Shown one piece after another: positions 56,707 through 64,000 of a stretch of DNA of 64,000 bases; the first letter of the stretch is position 1, and every line of letters begins with the position of its first letter. Source of the stretch: Streptomyces rugosispiralis (GTDB taxonomy: Bacteria > Actinomycetota > Actinomycetes > Streptomycetales > Streptomycetaceae); assembly GCF_024505145.1 (NCBI RefSeq), contig NZ_JANIAA010000003.1, positions 372,001 to 436,000 on the forward strand, read 5' to 3'. Both the position numbers and the translations under genes were made by a program. The notes under the pieces are model-generated. The model was given only the letters and a program-made list of their open reading frames with translations. It searched no databases and had not been told where the DNA came from.

Positions 56707-57240
56707 TCAGCCGCCGTACTGGGCGAAGACGCGTGTGAAATCCCACGGCTGCTGGGAGACGCCCGAGCAGGTGTCGGCTCCGCCACCGGTACAGGGCCGG
56801 TCGCGGTTGACCGACCAGAAGGTCAGCCGCGCGAGGTGCTTCTGCTGGGCGTAACCCAGGATGGTGCGGAAGTCGTCGACGGTCACCGTCTCGCTGTTGT
56901 CGGTGATGCCGTTCATCGACGAGATGCCGGAGTGCCGGTACGCCTGGTCGTCCGAGTACCCGTAGGCGCTCTTCACCGTGTTCTTGAGCCCCTCGGCCGC
57001 GCGGATGGTGAGCTGGCCCATGTTCTGGCCCGCTCCCCCGAAGTCGAACGGCATGATGGTCCAGGAGCTCTCCAGCTTGTTGCCGCTCCAGCCGCCGAAG
57101 GACGGGATGACATCGCCACCGGCCGACCGCACGGTGTTGACGGTCTGCTGGTCGATGAGGGCAGCCGCGGCCGCGGCGCCGAGCAGCCCGCGTATCCCCG
57201 ATCCGCGCAGGAGGCCGGTGTTCATCTGGTCACCGTCCAC
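56707..57240 (-). pseudogene. Remnant of a GH18-type secreted protein with catalytic segment deleted
   Basis: The 177-codon frame is closely alike to the intact gene at 58940. Segments GGDVIPSFGGWSGNKLES and SWTIMPFDFGG, then QAYRHSGISSMNGITDNSETVTVDDFRTILGYA and WSVNRDRPC, match it in order. About 86 residues of the paralogue are missing between KLE and SWTIM, near base 57070. These include the DIDIE catalytic motif. The first 100 residues with the signal peptide are also missing or unrecognisable. It overlaps the stop of the GH16 gene upstream. It cannot be an active glycosidase. Confidence 0.85.
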
Positions 57241-58502
57241 TTCTGGTTCGCGGCGCCGGTGCAGGTCCAGATCTGCAGCCGCGTGCCGTTCGCCGAACTA
57301 CCGCCCGCGGCATCCAGACACTTATCGGCCTGCGGATTCACAATGTCACGCGCCGCCGGAACCGCCCACTGCTGCGCCGCGCTCCCATTGCAATCCCACA
57401 GCTGAACCAGAGTCCCATCGGCCGTACCACCCGACGCCACATCCAGACACTTCCCCAACGCACGGATCGTGCCATCGGAACCAACCGTCCACTGCTGCGC
57501 GGCGGTTCCATTGCAGTCATACAGCTGCACGGCCGTGCCATTGGCGTTGTTCGCACCCGCCACGTCCACACACTTGCCACCGACACCGGTGATGGCACCG
57601 CCGCTCGGCTGTCCGCTGTCGGTGCTGACCCGGACGTAGTCGACGAGGAGCTGCTGGGGGAAGGAGGTGCTGCCGTCGGGGTCTCCGGGCCAGTAGCCGC
57701 CGACCGCGAGGTTGAGGATCACGAAGAAGGGCTTGTTGAACACCCACTGCCGGCCACCGAGGTCGGCGGGGGTGCGCCGCTGGTACACGGTGCCGTCGAC
57801 GGACCAGCTGATCGCGTTCGGGCTCCAGTCGACGGCGAAGGTGTGGTACGCGTCGGCGAACGCCTGGCCGTTGGGGAGGGAGTACCCGGCGCCGATGCCA
57901 CCGGAGCCCGAGTACCCGGGGCCGTGGAGGGTGCCGTGGACCGTGGAGGGCTCGAAGCCCACGTTCTCCATGATGTCGATCTCACCGGAGTTGGGCCAGC
58001 CGACCTGTCCGATGTCATTGCCCAGCATCCAGAACGCGGGCCACATGCCCTGCCCGCGCGGGATCTTCATCCGGGCCTCGACCCGGCCGTAGGTGGTGGT
58101 GAACTTGCCGGAGGTGTTCAGCCGGGCGGAGGTGTACTCACACCGTCCGTACCAGCACTGGTAGTTGCCCGGGTTCTCGCGGCGGGCGGTGATGACCAGG
58201 TGGCCCTGGCCGTCGAGGGCGGCGTTGCTGTTGCCCGCCGTGTAGTACTGCCGCTCGTGGTTGTTGACGTTGTCCCCCGTCTCGATCTGCCACTTGCCGC
58301 CGTTGACGGCGGAGCCGGCGGGCCCGTCGAACTCGTCGGAGAACGTGACGGCGGCCGCCGTGGCGGGTCTCGCGGTGGACTTCGCGGCGGGGCCCGCCGC
58401 GGAGGCCGAGGTGCCCTGTGCCAGTCCGGTGGACAGCGACACGAGGGCGAGGGCCGAGACGAGGGACACCAGCAGTCGCCGGGGTAAGCGCGGGGAGTCC
58501 AT
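57222..58502 (-). CDS. Secreted GH16 glucanase with C-terminal CBM13 (ricin-type lectin) domain
   Basis: The ATG at 58502 (GGAAGGGAG upstream) gives 426 residues. A Sec signal ends near 37. The GH16 domain spans about 53-293, with catalytic motif Glu174-Ile-Asp176-Ile-Met-Glu179 in GEIDIMENVG and MWPAFWMLG before it. The CBM13 trefoil covers about 303-426 with three copies of the CLDVA...LWDCNGSAAQQW pattern. GH16 enzymes of this type cleave beta-1,3- or mixed-linkage glucans. The lectin part uses less GC-rich codons than the catalytic part, hinting at a separate history. A TGGTCCATACCA element next to TTGACA lies upstream on this strand. Confidence 0.92.
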   Translation of the reverse strand: MDSPRLPRRLLVSLVSALALVSLSTGLAQGTSASAAGPAAKSTARPATAAAVTFSDEFDGPAGSAVNGGKWQIETGDNVNNHERQYYTAGNSNAALDGQGHLVITARRENPGNYQCWYGRCEYTSARLNTSGKFTTTYGRVEARMKIPRGQGMWPAFWMLGNDIGQVGWPNSGEIDIMENVGFEPSTVHGTLHGPGYSGSGGIGAGYSLPNGQAFADAYHTFAVDWSPNAISWSVDGTVYQRRTPADLGGRQWVFNKPFFVILNLAVGGYWPGDPDGSTSFPQQLLVDYVRVSTDSGQPSGGAITGVGGKCVDVAGANNANGTAVQLYDCNGTAAQQWTVGSDGTIRALGKCLDVASGGTADGTLVQLWDCNGSAAQQWAVPAARDIVNPQADKCLDAAGGSSANGTRLQIWTCTGAANQKWTVTR

Positions 58503-58649
58503 GACTCTCCCTTCCAGAAGCAGGTGATGACAGGTGCGGAGAGGCATGAGGCGCATGCGGACCAAGTGGTTACGGCGCCCCGACCGGGTGCGTGAGCGAT
58601 CTGAGCGGTACTTAGTTCATTACGTGAGTTAAGAAGTGAAGGAAAAGCC

Positions 58650-58672
58650 TGTCAAGGGTTTGGTATGGACCA
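58650..58672 (-). promoter_or_regulatory. GH16 promoter with DasR/chitinase-type element
   Basis: On the minus strand TGGTCCATACCA (58672-58661) is followed after five bases by TTGACA (58655-58650), with TTAACT 17 bases on as a possible -10. The element matches the TGGTCTAGACCA core of Streptomyces DasR sites and chitinase promoter repeats at ten of twelve positions. Confidence 0.6.
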
Positions 58673-58767
58673 GATATGCCAACAAGTCGCGGCGCGCAGG
58701 GCCGTTCGCCGCCGAGGACCCCGCCCACGCGGCCAGCGAGTTCGGGCTTTGAAGGCATCTCATTCAT

Positions 58768-58810
58768 TGGTGCGGACCTATTGACGAGACACGTTCAACT
58801 CCCGAAATAT
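58768..58810 (+). promoter_or_regulatory. GH18 (58940) promoter with chitinase-type element
   Basis: TGGTGCGGACCT (58768-58779) is directly followed by TTGACG (58781-58786) and, 18 bases on, AAATAT (58805-58810). The order element, -35, -10 is the same as at 63218 and on the other strand at 58672. The rest of the divergent gap 58503-58939 shows no gene. Confidence 0.55.
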
Positions 58811-58939
58811 ATGGGCCCGAGAGTCCGGCCGTGACCTTCCGGCCGGACACCGCATGTCGCGGGCTGCGACGGCGGCGCCTGTCCGACGGACATGCCCACT
58901 GCCGGGGCCCGTCCGCGTGTCAGGAAGGCATCCCCCCAC

Positions 58940-59974
58940 ATGAATCACAGCGAAGACCTCTCCGCCCGGGACCGCGTGCGGCGCCGCCGCCGGCGGACCG
59001 TCCTGGCCGCGGCCGCGGCCCTCGCGGCCACCGCCGCGAGCACCACCGCGGCCGCCTGGGCCGACCACACCGGCCAGGACCGCGCCTCGGCATCCGCCGC
59101 ACCCGCCGCCGTGGCCCCCTACCTCTACAACGGATGGGGCAACCCCCCGGACCCGGGCGAGGTGATGGACGCCACCGGCGTCGGCTGGTTCACCCTCGCC
59201 TTCGTCCTCGACGCGGGCGACTGCGACCCCCAGTGGGACGGCAGCCGCCCGCTGGCCGGCGGCGCCGACGAGCAGGCCGTGAAGGCCATACGGGCCAAGG
59301 GCGGCGATGTGGTGCCGTCCTTCGGTGGCGCGAGCGGCAACAAGCTGGAGCAGTCCTGCGCCGACGCGCAGGCCCTCGCCGGGGCCTACCAGAAGGTCAT
59401 CGACGCCTACGGTCTCAAGGCCATCGACATCGACATCGAGGGCGACGCCTACAACGACCCGGCCGTCCAGCAGAAGACGATCGACGCCCTGAAGCAGGTG
59501 AAGGCCGACAACCAGGGGCTGCTCACCTACGTCACCTTCCCCAGTGATCGACACGGTCCCGACGACGGCATGATCCGCCGGGCCGCCGAATCCGGCTTCG
59601 AGGCCGACAGCTGGACCATCATGCCGTTCGACTTCGGCGGCGAGGGCCAGAACATGGCCGAGCTGACCAAGCAGGCCACCGACGGGCTGAAGAACGCCGT
59701 CAAGGGCGCCTACGGCTACCGCGACGAGGACGCCTACCGGCACAGCGGCCTGTCCTCGATGAACGGCATCACCGACGTCAAGGAGACCGTCACCACGGAC
59801 GACTTCGAGTCGATCCTGGGCTACGCCTCCGAACACCACCTGTCGCGGCTCTCGTTCTGGTCCGTCAACCGCGACCGCCCCTGCCCCGGCAACTACCCGA
59901 ACGACGACACCTGCTCCGGAGTCGCCCAGGAGCCCTGGCAGTTCACCGGGATATTCGCCCGGTACCAGGGCTGA
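58940..59974 (+). CDS. Secreted GH18-family protein (chitinase/endoglucosaminidase-like)
   Basis: The ATG at 58940 (AGGAAGG about 11 bases upstream) gives 344 residues. A basic stretch RRRRRR is followed by a hydrophobic core and Ala-rich cleavage region, typical of a secreted protein. The barrel shows APYLYNGWGNPPDPGEVM, VVPSFGGASGNKLEQSC (GH18 SxGG-like) and the catalytic motif Asp163-Ile-Asp165-Ile-Glu167 (GLKAIDIDIEGDA). TIMPFDFGGEGQNM closes the active site, and a W-containing strand (LSFWSVNRDRPC) ends the fold. The motif is complete for acid catalysis. It resembles the ChiD/bacterial chitinase group without binding domains. Confidence 0.88.
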   Translation: MNHSEDLSARDRVRRRRRRTVLAAAAALAATAASTTAAAWADHTGQDRASASAAPAAVAPYLYNGWGNPPDPGEVMDATGVGWFTLAFVLDAGDCDPQWDGSRPLAGGADEQAVKAIRAKGGDVVPSFGGASGNKLEQSCADAQALAGAYQKVIDAYGLKAIDIDIEGDAYNDPAVQQKTIDALKQVKADNQGLLTYVTFPSDRHGPDDGMIRRAAESGFEADSWTIMPFDFGGEGQNMAELTKQATDGLKNAVKGAYGYRDEDAYRHSGLSSMNGITDVKETVTTDDFESILGYASEHHLSRLSFWSVNRDRPCPGNYPNDDTCSGVAQEPWQFTGIFARYQG

Positions 59975-59988
59975 GGGGGCACATCACC

Positions 59989-61773
59989 ATGACGCACGAC
60001 ACTGTTGGGACGAGCGACACCACCCCGCCCGGACACCGCCGACGCCGCCGCGTCGCCCGCGCCACCGCCGCGTTCGCGGTGCTGACCGGAGCCGTCGCCG
60101 CGGCGCTGACCGTACCGGCGGCGCACGGCGCGGACGCCGAGCCGGACCTAGGTCCCAATGTGCAGATCTTCGACCCGTCGACGTCCGCGCAGGAGATCCA
60201 GGGCAAGCTCGACTCGGTCTTCGGCGAGCAGGAGAAGAACCAGTTCGGCCAGGCCCGGCACGCCCTGCTGTTCAAGCCCGGCTCGTACGACGTCAAGGCC
60301 AACGTCGGCTTCTACACCCAGGTGGCGGGCCTCGGCCTGTCGCCCGACGACACCACCATCAACGGCCAGGTGCACGCCGAGGCCGACTGGTTCGACGGCA
60401 ACGCCACGCAGAACTTCTGGCGCGACGCCGAGAACCTGGCCGTCAACCCGGACGGCGGCGCGGACCGTTGGGCCGTCTCACAGGCCGCCCCGTACCGCCG
60501 TATGCACCTCAAGGGCGATCTGCAGTTGGACGACGGCGGCTGGTCCAGCGGCGGTCTGCTGGCCGACACCAAGGTCGACGGGCAGGTGAAGTCCGGATCG
60601 CAGCAGCAGTGGCTCTCCCGTAACACCGAATGGGGCGGCTGGACCGGCTCCAACTGGAACATGGTGTTCGTCGGCGCGCGGAACGCCCCGGCCGGGGACT
60701 TCCCGAACCCGCCGTACACCCGCGTCGACAAGTCACCCGTCACCCGTGAGAAGCCGTTCCTGTACGTCGACGACGACGGTGCGTACAAGGTGTTCGTGCC
60801 GGACGTGCGCAAGGACTCGACGGGCACGTCCTGGTCCTCCGGTACGCCGAAGGGCACATCGCTCCCGCTGAGCGACTTCTTCATCGCCAAGCCGGACGCC
60901 ACGGCCGAGGAGATGAACGCGGCGCTCGACGCGGGCAAGCACCTGCTCATCACCCCGGGCGTCTACCACCTCGACACACCGCTGAAGGTGACCCACCCCG
61001 ACACCGTCGTACTGGGCCTGGGACTGGCTACGCTCGTTCCCGACAACGGGGTCTCGGCGATGAACGTGGCCGATGTGGACGGCGTCAAGCTCGCGGGCCT
61101 GCTCATCGACGCGGGCACCGATAACTCCGACACGCTGATGGAGGTCGGCCCGAAGGACTCGTCCGCGAACCACGCAGACAACCCCACCTCGCTGCACGAT
61201 GTGTTCTTCCGGGTCGGCGGCGCGGGCGTGGGCAAGGCGTCCACCAGCCTGGTGGTCAACAGCTCGAACGTGATCGGCGACCACACCTGGATCTGGCGCG
61301 CCGACCACGGCGACGGCGTGGGCTGGGACTCCAACACGGCCGACAACGGGCTCGTCGTCAACGGCGACGACGTGACCATGTACGGCCTGTTCGTCGAGCA
61401 CTACCAGAAGCACCAGACGACATGGAACGGCGAGGGCGGCCGCACGTACTTCTACCAGAACGAGATGCCCTACGACCCGCCCGACCAGGACGCCTGGATG
61501 AACGGCTCCACCAAGGGGTACGCCGCCTACAAGGTGGCCGACTCGGTCAACCGCCATGAGGCGTGGGGCCTGGGCAGCTACTGCTTCTTCAACACCGACA
61601 AGTCCGTCACCGCCGAGCACGCCTTCGAGGTTCCCCAGAGCCCGGATGTGAAGTTCCACGACATGGTCACCGTCTCGCTCGGCGGCACCGGCACCATCAA
61701 CCATGTCATCAATGGCACGGGAGGTCCCTCGGACGCCAACAGCAACGTGGCGAACGTGACCGAGTACCCCTGA
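59989..61773 (+). CDS. Secreted beta-helix protein (GH55/GH87-like, sometimes annotated adenylyl cyclase)
   Basis: The 594-residue protein begins with a basic stretch and an Ala-rich signal (cleavage near AHGADA). The body has the short repeating strands of a right-handed parallel beta-helix: NVGFYTQVAGLGLSPDDTTINGQV, HLLITPGVYHLDTPLKVTHPDTVVLGLG, VKLAGLLIDAGTDNSDTLMEVG and GLVVNGDDVTMYGLFVEHYQKHQTTWNG. Database entries of this type in Streptomyces are often named adenylyl cyclase or coagulation factor 5/8 protein, names I consider unreliable. The fold fits glucanases of GH55 or GH87, but I cannot name the catalytic residues. It lies 14 bases after the GH18 gene and is probably co-transcribed. 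Confidence 0.7.
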   Translation: MTHDTVGTSDTTPPGHRRRRRVARATAAFAVLTGAVAAALTVPAAHGADAEPDLGPNVQIFDPSTSAQEIQGKLDSVFGEQEKNQFGQARHALLFKPGSYDVKANVGFYTQVAGLGLSPDDTTINGQVHAEADWFDGNATQNFWRDAENLAVNPDGGADRWAVSQAAPYRRMHLKGDLQLDDGGWSSGGLLADTKVDGQVKSGSQQQWLSRNTEWGGWTGSNWNMVFVGARNAPAGDFPNPPYTRVDKSPVTREKPFLYVDDDGAYKVFVPDVRKDSTGTSWSSGTPKGTSLPLSDFFIAKPDATAEEMNAALDAGKHLLITPGVYHLDTPLKVTHPDTVVLGLGLATLVPDNGVSAMNVADVDGVKLAGLLIDAGTDNSDTLMEVGPKDSSANHADNPTSLHDVFFRVGGAGVGKASTSLVVNSSNVIGDHTWIWRADHGDGVGWDSNTADNGLVVNGDDVTMYGLFVEHYQKHQTTWNGEGGRTYFYQNEMPYDPPDQDAWMNGSTKGYAAYKVADSVNRHEAWGLGSYCFFNTDKSVTAEHAFEVPQSPDVKFHDMVTVSLGGTGTINHVINGTGGPSDANSNVANVTEYP

Positions 61774-61799
61774 TCCCGTTCCACCGGCTCCACCGGTTC

Positions 61800-61838
61800 G
61801 CCTGTGGGGCGCGGGCACGTCGCCCGCGCCCCACAGGC
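61800..61838. terminator. Strong hairpin terminator after the beta-helix gene
   Basis: A perfect 17-bp stem (GCCTGTGGGGCGCGGGC with its complement at 61822-61838) around a five-base loop follows the stop codon at 61773 by 26 bases. It marks the end of the GH18/beta-helix transcript. Confidence 0.85.
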
Positions 61839-61907
61839 GGCTTGAGCGCACGGACCGCATGTCGTCATGTCTTTGTCGGATTCACCACTCGTGAAGGGCG
61901 GACACTG

Positions 61908-62880
61908 ATGAGCGTTTCCCGGAGAGCCCTGCTGACCACCGCGGCCGGTACCGCGGTGGCGGCCACTTCGATCGCTCCCCCGGCCCAGGCGGCGGAGGTC
62001 CCCGGCCACGCCGCCACGCTCCGCACCTTCCGCGAGACGGCGGACTACGCGGTGGCGAAGCTGCGCGCGGTCGCACCGGGGGTGAGTGGCTTTCCGGTCG
62101 GTACGAAGTTCGAGAAGTGGACGTACTCCCAGAACGGCGACTGGGTCGGCGGGTTCTGGCCCGGGACGCTGTGGATGGCGTGGCTGCACAGCGGCGAGGA
62201 ACGGTTCCGCACCCTGGCCCTCGCCGCCGCGGAGAAGCTCGCCCCCCGCCAGAACGACACCGGCACCCACGACCTCGGATTCCTCTTCTACCCGTCATGG
62301 GTCACCGCGTGGCCCGGACGGATCCACCCCGCACGTCTACGACTTCGACCCGTCCTCCGGCGCTCCGCTCGGCCCGGCCACCGTGCAGGGCTACAGCCCG
62401 GCCTCCTGCTGGTCACGCGGGCAGGCGTGGGGGATCTACGGATTCACCACCATCCACCGCCGGACCGGCCACCGGGAATTCCTCACCACCGCGCGGAAGC
62501 TCGCCGACTTCGCGCTGGGCGCGCTCACCCCGGACAGCGTCCCCGTGTGGGACTACCTCGCACCACAAGCACCCCATGACATCAAGGACGCCTCCGCAGG
62601 CGCGGTCATGGCCTGCGGTCTGCTCGACCTGTCCAGGGCCACCGGCGAACCGCGCTACCGCGAGGCGGCGCTGCGGCTGCTCACCGCGCTGTCGCGGACC
62701 TGCCTGACCACGAACTCGGCCCGCGCCGAGGCGATCGTGGCACGCTGCACCCGCAACCGCCCGAGCGAGGACGGCGTCGAGATCTCGCTCCCCTACGCCG
62801 ACTACTACCTGCTCGAAGGCATTCTGCGAGTGCTGCGCCCCGACGACGTCGACCGGGCCATCGACCTGTCCACGGTCTGA
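61908..62880 (+). pseudogene. GH88-type unsaturated glucuronyl hydrolase, broken by internal deletion and frameshift
   Basis: The ATG at 61908 opens a Tat-like signal (SRRALLTTAAG) and a GH88 start (FEKWTYSQNGDWVGGFWPGTLWMAWLHSGEERFR, HDLGFLFYPSWVTAW). Near base 62312 homology jumps to another frame: PDGSTPHVYDFDPSSGAPLGPATVQGYSPASCWSRGQAWGIYGF and on to the stop at 62880. The missing middle, about 75-80 codons by comparison with family members as I recall them, should carry the catalytic Asp. Neither part alone can be active. Such enzymes remove unsaturated uronic acids left by polysaccharide lyases. Confidence 0.82.
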
Positions 62881-62902
62881 CGCCCGCCTCGCGGGGCCAC
62901 TT

Positions 62903-63183
62903 TCAAGAGTCGGCGATGCGGTCCATCAGACGGGTGGCGAGCAGCAGGACCTGGCGCTCGGTCTCATTGAGGCCGGTCAGCGCGGTGTCCAGCCATGCGT
63001 CACGCTGCGCCATATCGCGGGGTCAGGGATTGCGGCTGCTGACGGTCGTCGGCGGCGAGGGCACCGGCCGACATGGGCCCGTCGCGCCGCAAGTGGCCGA
63101 GGACGCTGTTCTTGTTGATGCTGAGCCCGTCCGCGGGGCGCTCCGCATACGGCCGACCAGCCGTGGAGCAAACGCCGCGGCGA
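62903..63183 (-). pseudogene. MarR family regulator, broken by internal deletion
   Basis: One frame encodes ERPADGLSINKNSVLGHLRRDGPMSAGALAADDRQQPQSLTP, the start of a MarR helix-turn-helix. It ends at once in TGA. A second frame continues with AQRDAWLDTALTGLNETERQVLLLATRLMDRIADS, the final MarR dimerisation helix, to the stop at 62903. The recognition wing between them (about 40 residues) is gone. The 5' end cannot be fixed. The gene lies between the broken GH88 gene and the chitinase. Confidence 0.78.
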
Positions 63184-63217
63184 CGCAACACTGAACGTAA
63201 AGATCCGCCGCCCGATT

Positions 63218-63258
63218 TGGTCCGGACCATTGACACTAGTGGTCTAGTCCTGTTGTCT
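63218..63258 (+). promoter_or_regulatory. Chitinase promoter with two DasR-type 12-bp repeats
   Basis: TGGTCCGGACCA (63218-63229) is directly followed by TTGACA (63230-63235). TGGTCTAGTCCT (63240-63251) repeats the element in the spacer, and TTGTCT (63253-63258) is a possible -10. Paired 12-bp direct repeats overlapping the -35 are the known arrangement of Streptomyces chitinase promoters, controlled by DasR in response to N-acetylglucosamine derivatives. Confidence 0.8.
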
Positions 63259-63366
63259 CGTGGGCGCGCGACCTCCCCCATGCCTCCCGACCATCACTCC
63301 CCACCATCCCCCTCCTCCCCCCCTCACTTCAGCTCCGCCTTCCCCCCACACCAAGGAGCGGCCCCC

Positions 63367-64000
63367 ATGAGCCTCCGTTTCCCCTCCGGCAAGAGGGTCC
63401 TGACCGGCGTGTGCGCCTCCGTCGCCGCGGCCGGGCTGCTCGCCACGGTCTCGACGACGACCGCCGACGCGGGTACCACCTCCCACACGGGCACCACTTC
63501 CGCCACCACGAAGGCGGCACTCCCCGAGCACGCGCTCGTGGGCTATCTCCACTCGAGCTTCGCCAACGGCTCCGGGTACACCCGGATGGCCGATGTCCCC
63601 GACAGCTGGGACATCATCGACCTGGCCTTCGGCGAACCCACCTCCACCACCTCCGGCGACATCCGCTTCAGCCTCTGCCCCCAGAGCGAATGCCCGAACG
63701 TCGAGTCGGAGGACGAGTTCAAGGCCGCCATCAAGGCCAAGCAGGCCGCGGGCAAGAAGGTACTGATATCCATCGGCGGACAGAACGGCCAGGTGCAGCT
63801 CACCACCACCGCGGCCCGCGACAAGTTCGTCGAGTCGGTCGGGGCGATCATCGACAAGTACGGACTGGACGGCCTCGACATCGACTTCGAGGGCCACTCG
63901 CTGTCGCTGGACGACGGCGACACCGACTTCAAGAACCCGAAGACCCCCTCGATCGTCAATCTCATCGCGGCCGTGAAGTCGCTCAAGGCGAAGTACGGCT
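63367..64000 (+). CDS. Secreted GH18 chitinase (N-terminal part, cut by window end)
   Basis: The ATG at 63367 has AAGGAG nine bases upstream. The 211 visible residues start with a Sec signal (about 1-35) and a Thr/Ser-rich link. A GH18 barrel follows: ALVGYLHSSFANGSGYTRMADVPDSWDIIDLAFGEP, then KKVLISIGGQNG (the SxGG motif) and the full catalytic motif Asp168, Asp171, Asp173, Glu175 in YGLDGLDIDFEG. It acts outside the cell on chitin. The frame is open at the window end. The promoter with paired repeats fits a chitin-induced enzyme. Confidence 0.93.
   Translation, partial: MSLRFPSGKRVLTGVCASVAAAGLLATVSTTTADAGTTSHTGTTSATTKAALPEHALVGYLHSSFANGSGYTRMADVPDSWDIIDLAFGEPTSTTSGDIRFSLCPQSECPNVESEDEFKAAIKAKQAAGKKVLISIGGQNGQVQLTTTAARDKFVESVGAIIDKYGLDGLDIDFEGHSLSLDDGDTDFKNPKTPSIVNLIAAVKSLKAKYG

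Overview
The window is a stretch of a high-GC actinobacterial chromosome, almost certainly from Streptomyces or a close relative. The supporting signs are strong GC bias at third codon positions, many GTG starts, a SigB/F/G-type sigma factor followed by a DUF5133 gene, DasR/chitinase-type promoter elements, a Streptomyces-type cysteine leader peptide and many secreted glycoside hydrolases. The abundance of accessory catabolic genes and broken genes suggests a chromosome arm, but replication position cannot be read from 64 kb. No rRNA, tRNA, CRISPR array, prophage or transposase gene was recognised.

Left part (1-11 kb): scavenging by flavin-dependent oxygenases. After the tail of an iron-dependent dehydrogenase, two luciferase-like (LLM) monooxygenases are read leftward behind a 24-residue leader peptide of the cysteine-attenuator type. 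A flavin amine oxidase (leftward), an IclR regulator and a third LLM enzyme with a flavin reductase (rightward) follow. Two matching 13-bp palindromes, upstream of the amine oxidase and of the third LLM enzyme, suggest one IclR regulon. An SDR oxidoreductase with a TetR gene completes the block.

Middle-left (10.4-24.5 kb): general and regulatory genes. These are the SigB-like sigma factor with DUF5133, a serine/threonine dehydratase, a WYL regulator divergent from an NmrA-like reductase, RidA, a scar of two gene fragments, an MFS exporter followed by a two-component system, a 118-bp MITE-like inverted-repeat element, an FAD monooxygenase divergent from a TetR regulator, and a cobalt module. 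The cobalt module comprises a cobalamin riboswitch, cbtB and cbtA, next to a BtuF-like protein.

Centre (24.5-43.3 kb): a glycan island. It encodes a GH38 alpha-mannosidase, a GH4 enzyme and a DeoR regulator (leftward). Divergent from them run a PfkB kinase, a sugar ABC importer (Tat lipoprotein plus two permeases), a GH2 beta-galactosidase and a GH29 alpha-L-fucosidase. A second GH29 fucosidase with its own ABC importer is convergent. No importer ATPase is encoded here, so a shared MsiK-type ATPase elsewhere is likely. The enzyme set fits stepwise trimming of fucosylated, galactosylated and mannosylated glycans.

Right-centre (43.3-56.6 kb): sugar or sugar-acid catabolism. A DeoR regulator is divergent from two FGGY kinases, a histidine phosphatase and a broken hydroxyacid dehydrogenase. 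A GntR regulator then converges on an operon for a binding protein, a mandelate-racemase-type enolase, two permeases and a double ATPase, whose last four genes overlap by four bases each.

Right end (56.7-64 kb): secreted polysaccharide degradation. It holds a GH18 remnant, a GH16 glucanase with a CBM13 lectin domain, an intact GH18 protein, a secreted beta-helix protein, a broken GH88-type hydrolase, a broken MarR gene and the start of a GH18 chitinase. Three promoters carry TGGT-N4-ACC(A/T) elements near their -35 boxes.

Two features run through the window. Short tandem repeats repeatedly sit on or next to stop codons. Several genes, mostly on the right, have lost an internal segment of tens of codons.
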